Positions 28,852-37,731 of a stretch of DNA of 64,000 nucleotides are shown here, piece by piece. The position numbers and the translations under genes are program-made. The notes beneath the pieces were generated by a model. It was not told the origin of the DNA. It worked only from the letters and a program-made list of their open reading frames with translations, and ran no database searches. How positions within the stretch are numbered: position 1 is the first letter of the stretch; every line of letters begins with the position of its first letter. The stretch is from Thalassotalea_B piscium_A (GTDB taxonomy: Bacteria; Pseudomonadota; Gammaproteobacteria; Enterobacterales; Alteromonadaceae), in contig CP186339.1 of the NCBI GenBank assembly GCA_049347715.1, positions 2,666,001 to 2,730,000 of the forward strand. The letters run 5' to 3'.

Positions 28852-28865
28852 TGAATACGTATGCA
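28852..28865 (+). promoter_or_regulatory. ATACGTAT operator upstream of GH97 alpha-glucosidase
   Basis: TGAATACGTATGCA within a slightly longer dyad: ACACTGAATACG continues to TATGCAGTGT. It is 67 bases before the ATG at 28933. The outer ACAC...GTGT arms extend the symmetry beyond the other copies. Confidence 0.82.
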
Positions 28866-28932
28866 GTGTACTCCCCTTTTATTTCAAGTACTTTATGCTT
28901 AGCACTCAATCATTTATTTGAGTAAATTGGAT

Positions 28933-31008
28933 ATGAAGCACTATCATAAATCACGCAAAACACATTGGTTAATAACCAGCACCTTTTTTATCGGTATACT
29001 GTGCTTTGAAATGCTTGGCAATATTAGCCAGGCGAAATCAGTGAAGGTGAGTTCTCCTGATGGACGCATTATCGTTACTATTTCTGATAAAAACGAACCT
29101 CATTACCAAGTAAAGTTTAATAAAGAACAAGTGATCACTCCATCAAAGTTGGGCATGGCATTTAAAAAAGCACCTGATTTTGGCAAAGGCTTCAAAATCG
29201 ATAATTCGGTTATTAATGAACATAATAGCCAATGGCAACAACCATGGGGTCAACGTAAAATCATTACAGATCACCATAATGAAGCAATTATTCACTTTAA
29301 AAATCCCCGAGAACTCGCTAATAGTTTTACCGTTCGTTTTCGAGTTTTTAATGATGGTCTAGGTTTTCGATACGAAGTAGCTAAACAAAACGGCCTGGAT
29401 CAGGTTGAAATTATTGATGAATATACTGAGTTTTCAATTGAAAAACCAAGTAAGGCAACCGCATGGTGGATACCAGCTCGAGGATGGAACCGTTATGAAT
29501 ATTTGTATAAAACCTCAAGTGTTGAATCAATAGATCGCGCTCACACCCCTTTTACTTTTAAGTTAGACACTGGCACCCATGTTTCTATTCATGAAGCAGC
29601 TTTAATTGATTATGCGGCAATGACCATCAATCAACAACGCCCGGGTGTTTTAAAAGCAGATTTAACTCCTTGGTCAGATGGTGTATTAGTTAAAACTCAA
29701 ACCCATTTTAAAAGTCCTTGGCGGACGATTCAAATTAGTAAAAATGCTGTGGGTTTGCTTAATTCAGATTTGATTTTAAATTTAAATGAACCTAATAAAC
29801 TCGGTGATGTTTCTTGGGTAGAACCCGGTAAATACGTAGGTATTTGGTGGGGTATGCACATCAACGAAAACACTTGGGGTAGTGGTGCAACTCATGGCGC
29901 AACAACAAGTGAAACAAAACGTTATATGGACTTTGCTGCCGAACACGGTTTTTCAGGTGTATTAGTTGAAGGCTGGAATATTGGCTGGGATGGTGACTGG
30001 TTCCATAATGGTGATGTGTTTAATTTTACAAAACCATATGACGATTTTGACATTGCAGACATCACCCAATATGGCTTAAAAAAAGGAGTACGCTTAATTG
30101 GGCATCATGAAACCTCGGGAAATGTTACAAATTATAAAAATCAAATGGATGACGCCTATAAATTATATGAAAAATATGGTGTCCGCCAAATAAAAACAGG
30201 CTATGTGGCTGATGGAGGCAAGATCAAGCGTATTGATGAAAACGGTATCGTTCGCCATGAATGGCATGACAGCCAATACGTTATTAACCAATATTTATTA
30301 AGTGTTACTCAAGCAGCTAAACATAAAATCAGTATTAACACCCATGAACCAATAAAGGATACAGGATTACGCCGTACCTACCCTAATTGGATTTCACGTG
30401 AAGGCGCTCGTGGCCAAGAATACAATGCTTGGGGCACACCACCAAATACACCTGAGCACACAGCAATATTACCTTTTACACGCATGCTTGCCGGTCCAAT
30501 GGATTTTACCCCTGGAATATTCAATTTAAGCTTTAATGGATTAGGCACGGATACCAATCGACCACAAACCACACTTGCAAAACAATTATCCTTATATGTA
30601 GTGCTATATAGTCCTATTCAAATGGCAGCTGATTTACCTAGAAACTACCAAGCTAACTTACCGGCATTTCAGTTTATTAAAGATGTCCCTACCGACTGGC
30701 AAAACTCTCAAGCCATTGCTGGTGAAATTGGTGATTATGTCGCTATTGTTCGTCAAGAACGTGAGGGTAAAGACTGGTACTTAGGCGCATTAACCGATGA
30801 GCATTCCCGTGAACTATCGTTTACTCTCGACTTTTTAGATCCAAACGTTAAGTATCAAGCACAAATCTACCGTGACGGTGATCAAGCTGAATGGATTAAT
30901 AACCCATATGAGATGATTATTGAAAATAAAATGGTCACCACAAAAGATAAGTTATCCATTAAACTCGCCACTAGCGGCGGTGTTGCCATTAGGTTTAAAG
31001 CACTATAA
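28933..31008 (+). CDS. GH97 alpha-glucosidase (SusB-like)
   Basis: Periplasmic alpha-glucosidase of 691 residues from ATG 28933 (a TTG five codons upstream at 28918 is less likely). It has a signal peptide with a long n-region (hydrophobic core WLITSTFFIGILCF, cut near ISQA). The N-terminal beta-sandwich precedes a TIM barrel with FSGVLVEGWNIGWDGDWF. The pair of Glu-bearing motifs THEPIKDTGLRRTYPN and SREGARGQEYNAW matches the inverting SusB-type subgroup rather than the retaining one. It should release glucose from the non-reducing ends of maltodextrins delivered by the TonB receptor. A terminator follows directly. Confidence 0.93.
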   Translation: MKHYHKSRKTHWLITSTFFIGILCFEMLGNISQAKSVKVSSPDGRIIVTISDKNEPHYQVKFNKEQVITPSKLGMAFKKAPDFGKGFKIDNSVINEHNSQWQQPWGQRKIITDHHNEAIIHFKNPRELANSFTVRFRVFNDGLGFRYEVAKQNGLDQVEIIDEYTEFSIEKPSKATAWWIPARGWNRYEYLYKTSSVESIDRAHTPFTFKLDTGTHVSIHEAALIDYAAMTINQQRPGVLKADLTPWSDGVLVKTQTHFKSPWRTIQISKNAVGLLNSDLILNLNEPNKLGDVSWVEPGKYVGIWWGMHINENTWGSGATHGATTSETKRYMDFAAEHGFSGVLVEGWNIGWDGDWFHNGDVFNFTKPYDDFDIADITQYGLKKGVRLIGHHETSGNVTNYKNQMDDAYKLYEKYGVRQIKTGYVADGGKIKRIDENGIVRHEWHDSQYVINQYLLSVTQAAKHKISINTHEPIKDTGLRRTYPNWISREGARGQEYNAWGTPPNTPEHTAILPFTRMLAGPMDFTPGIFNLSFNGLGTDTNRPQTTLAKQLSLYVVLYSPIQMAADLPRNYQANLPAFQFIKDVPTDWQNSQAIAGEIGDYVAIVRQEREGKDWYLGALTDEHSRELSFTLDFLDPNVKYQAQIYRDGDQAEWINNPYEMIIENKMVTTKDKLSIKLATSGGVAIRFKAL

Positions 31009-31029
31009 TAACAGTTATTAATGATTTAA

Positions 31030-31065
31030 AAGCCATATGCTAATAAGTATATGGCTTGTTTTTAT
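31030..31065 (+). terminator. Rho-independent terminator after GH97 gene
   Basis: AAGCCATAT (31030-31038) and ATATGGCTT (31049-31057) flank a 10-base loop, followed by GTTTTTATC. Confidence 0.82.
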
Positions 31066-31066
31066 C

Positions 31067-32236
31067 TTAAATATCTATTTTAGATAGCTGTTGGTCAGCA
31101 TATGCATGTGGATATTTTTCATCTCTCTTTTGAAAAGAAAAAATAGCAGGATTTTTAATAACACCTTTATCGATATTAATTGCATGCCTTATCGTTTCAT
31201 TCTCATACCAACTCTCCCGACCTTCCAATACAACCTCAATATAAACAATCAATGCCGCAGAAATTGAACGTGTTGCGCTTTCCCAAAGATAACTAGGTGT
31301 ATGATCTACCGCATAATAATCGATACTTTTATACTTAAACATTGGCTGTTTAAAGCTTGTTGGCTTAGCAAAGAAAAACCCCATATTTTCGTCACAACTG
31401 ACATCAATAATTAAGCTATTTGGCTTAAGGCATTCACTTTCTGATTCCAGCACAAAGTGAGTCGGATTTTCAGTATTTTGAAAAGTTCCATTAACAATAA
31501 TATCAGTTTCACTGATCAACTCTGTTAATGCTCTAGATCTGCCATCATGCTCAACTACCATCATACGGGCTTCATTTAATCCCCCCGTTTTCACTCTGAC
31601 ATAATTGCAATCTAATACCTCTTCACGAACTTGATCTTCAGGGCGTTGGATACAAATAGTGATATCCCTGAATCCATGTGCTTTCAAGGCATAAATAGCA
31701 CCTCTACTAACCGCACCAAACCCAAAAATAATCGCTTTACGTTGATTGCCATAATGACCATCAATACCTTTCAATTGTAATGCATGTATAACTGCACAAT
31801 ATCCTGCCATTTCGTTATTTTTATAGAAAGTATGACGACCAATATTACCTTCTGAAGACCAAATAAACATATCTTCAAAAGCAATTAAGGTTTGTTTACG
31901 ATCTACGGCAATCTGGGTAATATCTGCCTGCTGTACACAATGAACATATCCCCATAACGTGCCGCCGACTCTTAATTCCTGTAAATCAGCCAATACGGGC
32001 TTAGCAATCACTACGGTACCAATGTTTGTTAATAAATCATGTCGTGTTGCCACACCTCCAGACAACTTAGATATTTCTTCATCTGTTATGCCAAAGGGTT
32101 CGCCATAACCCTTTTCAAAAATAAGTTTACGCCTATAAGCTTCCGGAATTCGTGATAAATGTTCTGGATGGATAGGATAACGTCGTTCATCTTCTTTTCT
32201 TGAAGTACCTATGACACCTATAGTTGCTGTATTCAT
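31067..32236 (-). CDS. Alanine dehydrogenase / N5-(carboxyethyl)ornithine synthase-like oxidoreductase
   Basis: NAD(P)-dependent enzyme of 389 residues from the alanine dehydrogenase/transhydrogenase superfamily. The N-terminal domain has the family pattern TSRKEDERRYPIHPEHL and FEKGYGEPFGI. The middle carries a nucleotide-binding GFGAVSRGAIYAL motif near residue 172. Motifs YKNNEMAGYCAV and VDHTPSYLW recall N5-(carboxyethyl)ornithine synthases, which condense pyruvate with ornithine or lysine, more than true alanine dehydrogenases. No neighbouring gene clarifies the substrate. Start ATG 32236 is preceded by GAGGTAAC, a good ribosome site. The family is clear, the exact reaction is not. Confidence 0.75.
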   Translation of the reverse strand: MNTATIGVIGTSRKEDERRYPIHPEHLSRIPEAYRRKLIFEKGYGEPFGITDEEISKLSGGVATRHDLLTNIGTVVIAKPVLADLQELRVGGTLWGYVHCVQQADITQIAVDRKQTLIAFEDMFIWSSEGNIGRHTFYKNNEMAGYCAVIHALQLKGIDGHYGNQRKAIIFGFGAVSRGAIYALKAHGFRDITICIQRPEDQVREEVLDCNYVRVKTGGLNEARMMVVEHDGRSRALTELISETDIIVNGTFQNTENPTHFVLESESECLKPNSLIIDVSCDENMGFFFAKPTSFKQPMFKYKSIDYYAVDHTPSYLWESATRSISAALIVYIEVVLEGRESWYENETIRHAINIDKGVIKNPAIFSFQKRDEKYPHAYADQQLSKIDI

Positions 32237-32664
32237 TTTGTTGTTACCTCGGTATTAAAATCAATTGGTGTAACTGCTCTACGAATTGTTATTTTCGTCA
32301 ACTAGTTCTGTGTCTACATTGTTATTTATAAAATGTGATTCAAAGATATTTTCTTTACTGATATGAGGGAAAAACTGAGGGAATAGCGGAAGCTAATGTT
32401 ATTAGGAGACTTAACACTAATCACGCTAAAAATGGGAGTATAGTTGCGTTAATTGGACTTCTTTAATGAAGAAAATAAAACTTATGGATTAAGACCAAAC
32501 TGAACGTTAAATATTACAATGTCAACAGACGAAGATGTCTGCTTATCTAGGGGAGAGATAAAAGATATGCAACGCATTATAGCACATATCACCTTCTCAT
32601 GTGATAAAAGGCAATCAGAACAAGTAGTGCTATAAGAGGTCACTAAGTTATTGTTTTATTGCCA
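32237..32664. other. Intergenic region with a possible 22-codon ORF
   Basis: A 428-base gap between two minus-strand genes. It holds the promoter of the oxidoreductase gene and one possible plus-strand mini-ORF at 32567-32635. Otherwise nothing recognisable. Confidence 0.5.
32567..32635 (+). CDS. Possible 22-residue small ORF
   Basis: ATG at 32567 is preceded by GGGGAGAG about 9 bases upstream, which is unusually strong for this AT-rich genome. The product would begin MQRIIAHITF, contains one Cys and ends at TAA 32633-32635. No similarity is known to me. It could be a leader peptide or chance. Confidence 0.25.
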   Translation: MQRIIAHITFSCDKRQSEQVVL

Positions 32665-32952
32665 TTAGAAAATACTAACGATAATAAGTACAAACGCTAA
32701 AAGAAAATATTTATAACTCGCTTTAGCAAAAACAGTATTATTTGCAAACCAATCGCTTAAAGGTTTAGCAAGTAATTGTGGCGATAATAATAAGCCTCGC
32801 AGTAATGCCAACACACCTATTGCCCCAGCAATCGCCCCAAAGTCTAAGACCTTATTTTGATAAAACTGGACAACTTGCATGATCACAACCAGCGCCATAA
32901 ATGCTTTAATTAACAGCGAACTTCGTTGTATTTTATCTGTTTGATTTTCCAC
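32665..32952 (-). CDS. Small membrane protein, unknown
   Basis: About 95 residues with three hydrophobic segments (LLIKAFMALVVIMQVVQFY; FGAIAGAIGVLALLRGLLL; YKYFLLAFVLIIVSIF). The longer frame begins at TTG 32994 inside the terminator of the peroxiredoxin gene, so it is not believable as a start. GTG at 32952 is chosen because AAAGG lies about 5 bases before it. The gene follows the peroxiredoxin on the same strand, beyond that terminator, and may be expressed by read-through. No family recognised. Confidence 0.6.
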   Translation of the reverse strand: MENQTDKIQRSSLLIKAFMALVVIMQVVQFYQNKVLDFGAIAGAIGVLALLRGLLLSPQLLAKPLSDWFANNTVFAKASYKYFLLAFVLIIVSIF

Positions 32953-32980
32953 TAAACCTTTACCTGATTGCTTTACAATA

Positions 32981-33004
32981 AAAAAAAGCCGCAAAAGCGG
33001 CTTT
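32981..33004 (-). terminator. Rho-independent terminator of the peroxiredoxin gene
   Basis: AAAGCCGC (32985-32992), loop AAAA, GCGGCTTT (32997-33004). On the minus strand it is followed by a run of eight Ts. Confidence 0.93.
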
Positions 33005-33023
33005 AATTAGATACTAAAAATAA

Positions 33024-33641
33024 TTATAACTGATCAGCATTATCAGCAAGATAAGAAGCAACACCTTCTGGAGACGCTGTCATACCTTTATCGCCTTTAT
33101 TCCAACCAGCTGGACACACTTCACCATGCTCTTGGTGGAATTGTAAGGCATCAACCATACGTAACATTTCATCAACGTTACGACCTAATGGTAAGTCATT
33201 AACTACTTGGTGACGAACGTTACCTTCTTCATCAATTAAGAATGAACCACGAAATGCAACGCCTGCATCTGGATGCTCAACGTCATATGCTTTACAAATT
33301 TCATGTTTAACATCAGCAACAAGTGTGTATTGTACTGGACCAATACCACCATCATTTACTGGAGTGTTACGCCAAGCGTTATGTGAAAATTGAGAATCAA
33401 TAGAAACACCGATAACTTCAACACCACGGTTTTTGAATTCTTCAATGCGGTGATCAAATGCTAATAATTCAGAAGGACAAACAAAAGTAAAATCTAACGG
33501 GTAGAAAAAAACTACCGCTTTTTTACCTTTGATTGCTTCAGACAAAGTAAAACTATCAACAATTTCACCACTACCTAACACTGCCGCAGCAGTAAAATCA
33601 GGGGCTTGACGACCAACTAATACACTCATTTTATTCTCCAA
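33024..33641 (-). CDS. Typical 2-Cys peroxiredoxin (AhpC/Prx1 type)
   Basis: Thiol peroxidase of 205 residues reducing hydrogen peroxide and organic hydroperoxides in the cytoplasm. The peroxidatic Cys lies in FYPLDFTFVCPSE near residue 52 and the resolving Cys in GEVCPAGWNKG near 176. The GGIGPVQYTLVAD and C-terminal segments fit the Prx1/AhpC subfamily with the overoxidation-sensitive GG motif. It sits beside grxD and sodB, making an oxidative-stress neighbourhood. A ribosome site (GGAG) precedes the ATG and a strong terminator follows. No ahpF is nearby, so the electron donor is probably thioredoxin. Confidence 0.95.
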   Translation of the reverse strand: MENKMSVLVGRQAPDFTAAAVLGSGEIVDSFTLSEAIKGKKAVVFFYPLDFTFVCPSELLAFDHRIEEFKNRGVEVIGVSIDSQFSHNAWRNTPVNDGGIGPVQYTLVADVKHEICKAYDVEHPDAGVAFRGSFLIDEEGNVRHQVVNDLPLGRNVDEMLRMVDALQFHQEHGEVCPAGWNKGDKGMTASPEGVASYLADNADQL

Positions 33642-33716
33642 ATATTTTAACTAAACATCTCAAATACGTCTCTTTAATATAGAGACGAGCTTATAAATTT
33701 CAAGGTGGATTTACAA

Positions 33717-34055
33717 TTAATCTTCAGATTCTGCTTTTGCTGCTGCTTCTTTAACTAATTCTTGTAATTCACCTTTTTGATACATTTCCATAATAATATC
33801 GCAACCACCCACTAACTCACCTTCAACCCATAGTTGAGGGAAAGTAGGCCATTGTGCATATTTAGGTAATTCTGCACGGATATCTGGATTTTGTAATATA
33901 TCGACAAAAGCAAATTTCTCACCACAAGACATTAGTGCTTGAGATGCCTGAGAAGAAAAACCGCAGCTAGGTAACTTTGGTGAACCTTTCATATATAATA
34001 AAATATTATTTTGCGCTATCTGTTCTTTAATACGTTCAATCGTATCTTGTTCCAT
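33717..34055 (-). CDS. grxD: Monothiol glutaredoxin GrxD (Grx4)
   Basis: CGFS-type glutaredoxin of 112 residues that carries and transfers [2Fe-2S] clusters. The active site is PKLPSCGFSSQA near residue 30, followed by FPQLWVEGELVGGCDI, the usual glutathione-binding stretch. The frame extends upstream to 34103, but ATG 34055 is preferred. AGGGG lies 8 bases upstream of it and the length then matches E. coli GrxD (115 residues). The C-terminal Lys/Ala/Glu-rich tail is usual. It is divergent from sodB. Confidence 0.95.
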   Translation of the reverse strand: MEQDTIERIKEQIAQNNILLYMKGSPKLPSCGFSSQASQALMSCGEKFAFVDILQNPDIRAELPKYAQWPTFPQLWVEGELVGGCDIIMEMYQKGELQELVKEAAAKAESED

Positions 34056-34216
34056 AATTGTGCCCCTATATTTAAACTCTATTGCATTTAATCTACATTG
34101 CATTAAACAATGGGTCCGATAACCTCATTATTCAATGCAATAAAGACTAATAATCAAAAAATTATAATTTAAAACTAATTGACCTTGATAAATACACTAG
34201 TAATACCTATATATTT

Positions 34217-34266
34217 GAGTAAACTATGCGAAGATTTGTAATACCCGAGTATTTTACTCGGTTTTT
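34217..34266 (+). promoter_or_regulatory. Terminator-like hairpin with alternative pairing in the sodB leader
   Basis: CCGAGTA (34245-34251), loop TTT, TACTCGG (34255-34261), then TTTTT. It is a compact intrinsic-terminator shape 70 bases before the sodB ATG on the same strand. GAGTAAA at 34217-34223 can pair perfectly with TTTACTC at 34253-34259, which would break the hairpin. It may be an attenuator or the end of a short RNA. Confidence 0.5.
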
Positions 34267-34335
34267 AGTAAAAACAAACTACTTCTTTATTTTTAGGCAC
34301 AACTATTTATATCTAATTAATTTCTGGAGAATATA

Positions 34336-34920
34336 ATGGCTATTGAATTACCAGCTCTACCTTTCGCAAAAGACGCATTAGCACCTCACATTTCAGCTGA
34401 AACTTTAGAATACCATTACGGTAAACATCATAATACATACGTTGTAAAACTTAATGGTTTAATTGAAGGCACTGAGTTTGCTGATAAATCACTAGAAGAA
34501 ATTGTAAAATCATCTTCAGGTGGTGTATTCAATAACGCAGCTCAAACTTGGAACCACACGTTTTACTGGAATAGCCTTAGTCCAAATGGTGGTGGTGAAC
34601 CAACAGGCGCATTAGCTGATGCAATCAATGCAAGCTTTGGCTCTTTTGCAGAATTTAAAGCTAAATTCACTGACAGTGCAGTTAACAACTTTGGCTCTAG
34701 CTGGACCTGGTTAGTGAAAAATGCTGATGGTAGCTTAGCTATTGTAAATACTTCAAATGCTGCAACACCATTAACTGATGATAATGTAACGCCATTAATC
34801 ACTGTCGATTTGTGGGAACATGCTTACTATATTGATTATCGTAATCTTCGTCCTAGCTATATGGAAGCATTCTGGGCATTAGCTAACTGGGATTTTGCTA
34901 GCGCAAACTTCGCAGGCTAA
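34336..34920 (+). CDS. sodB: Superoxide dismutase [Fe]
   Basis: Iron superoxide dismutase of 194 residues, cytoplasmic, turning superoxide into peroxide and oxygen. The metal ligands are visible: the His of EYHYGKHHNTYV, the His of TWNHTFYW, and the Asp and His of DLWEHAYYIDYRN. The AAQTWNHTFYW pattern is Fe-type. Length matches E. coli SodB (193). CTGGAG lies about 8 bases before the ATG. The gene is monocistronic with its own terminator and has an unusual hairpin in its leader. Confidence 0.97.
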   Translation: MAIELPALPFAKDALAPHISAETLEYHYGKHHNTYVVKLNGLIEGTEFADKSLEEIVKSSSGGVFNNAAQTWNHTFYWNSLSPNGGGEPTGALADAINASFGSFAEFKAKFTDSAVNNFGSSWTWLVKNADGSLAIVNTSNAATPLTDDNVTPLITVDLWEHAYYIDYRNLRPSYMEAFWALANWDFASANFAG

Positions 34921-34958
34921 TTAACAGCACTCATTATTAAACAATAGTGTAAGAATAT

Positions 34959-34992
34959 AAAAAGCGAGAGTAGATAGCTACTCTCGCTTTTT
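34959..34992. terminator. Strong bidirectional terminator between sodB and the porin gene
   Basis: AAAGCGAGAGTAG (34961-34973), loop ATAG, CTACTCTCGCTTT (34978-34990). The stem is perfect for 13 bp and extends by flanking A/T pairs. It serves the convergent sodB and porin genes. Confidence 0.93.
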
Positions 34993-35041
34993 AATATCTC
35001 ATGAATCTAGCTAACTCTACTATTAATTAATAAAACAGTAT

Positions 35042-36181
35042 TTAAAAGACTGTCACTAATGCCATTTTTAACAGACCTGAATCTCTACTTGAATCTACAT
35101 CACTTTGAAAGTCACTATATTCTAACTTGAACGCCGCTGAATCATGAAAATCCCATCGAAGCCCAACAGTAATATAATTACTATCCTCTTCTCGTGAATC
35201 AGATAAACCATCAGTTTGTGCTTTTAAATAATCAAGTGTTGAATCTAAACCATAAGGTACTGCACCTGTAATTATTTTAGCGCTACTTTTATCTTGCCCA
35301 AAAGTAATATGTGCTACTTTATCGCTAAATCTATAACCCGCCATGATATAAGACGACTTTTCTTTAGGATAAAAACTATCTTTAATTTGTAGTTCGGTAT
35401 ATTCACCAACCACAAAGAAGTTTTCAAAATCAAATTGGAAACCTACTTCAGCAAAACTAGTATCTTTCTCGTAAAGCGTAATGCTATTGGCAATCTCAGG
35501 GAAAGGTGTCATTTGCCACCCTTGAGCCAGAGGCTTAGTCGATGAAATAGGAATTGTATTCTTTGCAGTAAAATAAGCAGCTCGTAATGTTAACCAATCT
35601 TTAGTTGTTGTGAACGATGCACCAGTAATATTTTTAAAATCAGGTTTTACTGATTCGCCAAATAACGTCACTTCATCGGTATTATTGCCATAAATAACAT
35701 GTAAGGTGGAAGAAAAGTCCCCCATATCAAAGTCATAAATAGCACTAATGCCATCAACTGAATCCACAGGTAAATTGTAAACACCTACAGGTGGGCTAAT
35801 CCAAGGATAGGCATAGGAAACATCGAGAAAATCTGAATACATATAAAAAGGGGTTCGTTGACGCCCTATTAACACTTTAAAATTATCATTAACCCGATAA
35901 CCTAAATACGCCCATTCAAATTTAGGATCCCAATCATCAGCACCTCGCGCAATAATTTGAGCTGTTAAAGACAAACCTTCACTTAAATCGCTCGAGGCTT
36001 GTAAACCAAATACAGATCCAGATTTAAAATAATCTGAATCACTGTACCCCCACAATCTATCATTACCAGACACAGTTCCACCAGCTACTATGCTAGCAAA
36101 TCCATTAAATGCAATATCAGCGGAAGCTGGTAATGAAGCGATAAGTGCACTCAATAATAAAAAGTTAGTTGTCTTTTTCAT
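35042..36181 (-). CDS. Outer-membrane porin-like beta-barrel protein
   Basis: A 379-residue exported protein with a signal peptide cut near SLPASA-D. The mature part has alternating beta-strand character and ends in Phe (KMALVTVF), as in porins. It shares LGRQRTPFYMYSDFLDVSYAYPW with a second porin-like protein at 58.4 kb (LGRQRIPFFNYSDSLDVGFAYPW), so the two are paralogues. The substrate is unknown. It is monocistronic, with a shared terminator downstream. Confidence 0.82.
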   Translation of the reverse strand: MKKTTNFLLLSALIASLPASADIAFNGFASIVAGGTVSGNDRLWGYSDSDYFKSGSVFGLQASSDLSEGLSLTAQIIARGADDWDPKFEWAYLGYRVNDNFKVLIGRQRTPFYMYSDFLDVSYAYPWISPPVGVYNLPVDSVDGISAIYDFDMGDFSSTLHVIYGNNTDEVTLFGESVKPDFKNITGASFTTTKDWLTLRAAYFTAKNTIPISSTKPLAQGWQMTPFPEIANSITLYEKDTSFAEVGFQFDFENFFVVGEYTELQIKDSFYPKEKSSYIMAGYRFSDKVAHITFGQDKSSAKIITGAVPYGLDSTLDYLKAQTDGLSDSREEDSNYITVGLRWDFHDSAAFKLEYSDFQSDVDSSRDSGLLKMALVTVF

Positions 36182-36555
36182 ATTTGTTCCCTAGAGAATT
36201 TGTAAATACCATATCTTCAAAAACATCCTTTACTATTAATTCAGTTTTAACAATTACTGCATATCTAATTGTTATTTAAATTGAATAATTTAACGGTTAC
36301 TATCTAAAAGTGTAGAACATAAATAATACTCATCAAGAAAACTCTTAAAAAAACTGACTTTTTTTCATAAAAATCAAAAATAACAGTCATTCGCTATAGG
36401 AAAGTGGGCGATTAGGTGAAGGGATATCAAACGATTAAATGCAAAATAGAGGTTAAATAAAGTGAGGGGGTCTAATAAAAACACAAAAAAAAAGTAAATA
36501 GCCTTTTAATAAAGTGCTATTTACCTTCTGCAAAAAATGACTACGCTATGAAAAG
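36182..36555. other. Intergenic region between fadR and porin gene
   Basis: This 374-base gap carries the fadR terminator at one end and the porin promoter region at the other. The A/T-rich middle shows no gene. Confidence 0.6.
36482..36524 (-). terminator. Rho-independent terminator of fadR
   Basis: GTAAATAGC (36494-36502) and GCTATTTAC (36516-36524) form a 9-bp stem, followed on the minus strand by nine Ts. It lies about 30 bases past the fadR stop. Confidence 0.82.
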
Positions 36556-37266
36556 TTATTCAACTAATTCTTTTAGTACATCATCTTTTAATTCTGCCCA
36601 AAGCTTACCTGACTCTATACCATACTTACGAACCGCAAATACAGATTCATCAAACTTCCCTTCTAGCGCAAGTTCAATTAATTTATCATAGTAATGACGA
36701 GATAGTTCTCTGCCTTTAGGATGTGAGAAATACAGACTACCTATACGAGAATACAATCCCTTAAAGCCATTTAATATTAATAGATAAATGGAATTGCCTG
36801 AAGCAACTACTAGTTCTTTATTTAATTGATAATCAAATTGTGCAAAAGCTTCACCAGTATCTTCAATTTCATGGTATTGCTTTAGTAGTTCAATGGCTTT
36901 TTCTGGATTATTTTTAATCGCACCACGTACATAAATCGCACTAATATTGGTACGCGCCGACATTAAGTTATCAACTAAATCAGGAATACCATCTTGATCT
37001 AAATGCGCTAGCGTCTCAAGAATATTTAAACTTGAGGTTTCCCAAAAATTGTTAACTTTCGTTGGTTTACCATGTTTAATAGTAAGCCAACCATCACGAG
37101 CTAGACGTTGAAGCACTTCACGTAACGTGGTGCGTGTAACACCAATAAGTTCTGATAACTCTCTCTCAGCAGGTAATATAGACCCAGGAGGAAAACCGCC
37201 ATTCCAAATTGATTCAACGATATATTGCTCAGCAAATCCCGCTGGACTATGTGCTTTTATAACCAT
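36556..37266 (-). CDS. fadR: Fatty-acid metabolism regulator FadR (GntR family)
   Basis: Acyl-CoA-responsive regulator that represses fatty-acid breakdown and activates unsaturated fatty-acid synthesis. The 236-residue protein is nearly identical to E. coli FadR over the DNA-binding domain: MVIKAHSPAGFAEQYI, then LPAERELSELIGVTRTTLRE and VLQRLARDGWLTIKHGKPTK. The acyl-CoA-binding C-terminal domain is less conserved but full length. Its position beside nhaB and dsbB matches the E. coli and Vibrio neighbourhood. Confidence 0.97.
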   Translation of the reverse strand: MVIKAHSPAGFAEQYIVESIWNGGFPPGSILPAERELSELIGVTRTTLREVLQRLARDGWLTIKHGKPTKVNNFWETSSLNILETLAHLDQDGIPDLVDNLMSARTNISAIYVRGAIKNNPEKAIELLKQYHEIEDTGEAFAQFDYQLNKELVVASGNSIYLLILNGFKGLYSRIGSLYFSHPKGRELSRHYYDKLIELALEGKFDESVFAVRKYGIESGKLWAELKDDVLKELVE

Positions 37267-37731
37267 ATGGCTCTAGCAACCCTTGAGTTTGAAGTAAAAT
37301 TCCACTGATTGTACCAGAAGAAATCGATGGCACAAGAAATTAGTGTTGATTATAACCTTAATACTAAAATGCAATGGCTATCTATTCATCATAGTATGCT
37401 TATTTAAATAGAAATAGCTCAGGATAAATTAATCCCTACGCAATAATATTCAAACTCCCCCATCAAACCTTTCCGCTTAGCTAAGCACAATAGTCAGCTA
37501 GCGCTCTTGCCAAAGCATTAAAACATTTGCAATAGGTAAGAATTTTAAGTGTTTACTCGATTTGAATGATTGAACATTAACCTGTATAAAGCATAAACTA
37601 ATGAAATATTTTAATCATTGTAATCTAATTTACATGTTTATCATTAAGGCTTACACTTAGTTTAAATTTCATAATTAACAATTACTAATATCATTATCTT
37701 CAATGATACTAAAAGGAATAGAAGGCTTACT
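37267..37731. other. Divergent fadR/nhaB intergenic region
   Basis: A 465-base AT-rich gap holding the divergent promoters. No clear FadR-type operator (AACTGGTC...GACCAGTT), small gene or terminator hairpin was seen. Confidence 0.6.

Noticed and set aside
32953..32994. Longer start (TTG 32994) for the small membrane protein after the peroxiredoxin
   Set aside because: The codon lies within the loop/stem of the peroxiredoxin terminator; GTG 32952 has a proper ribosome site.
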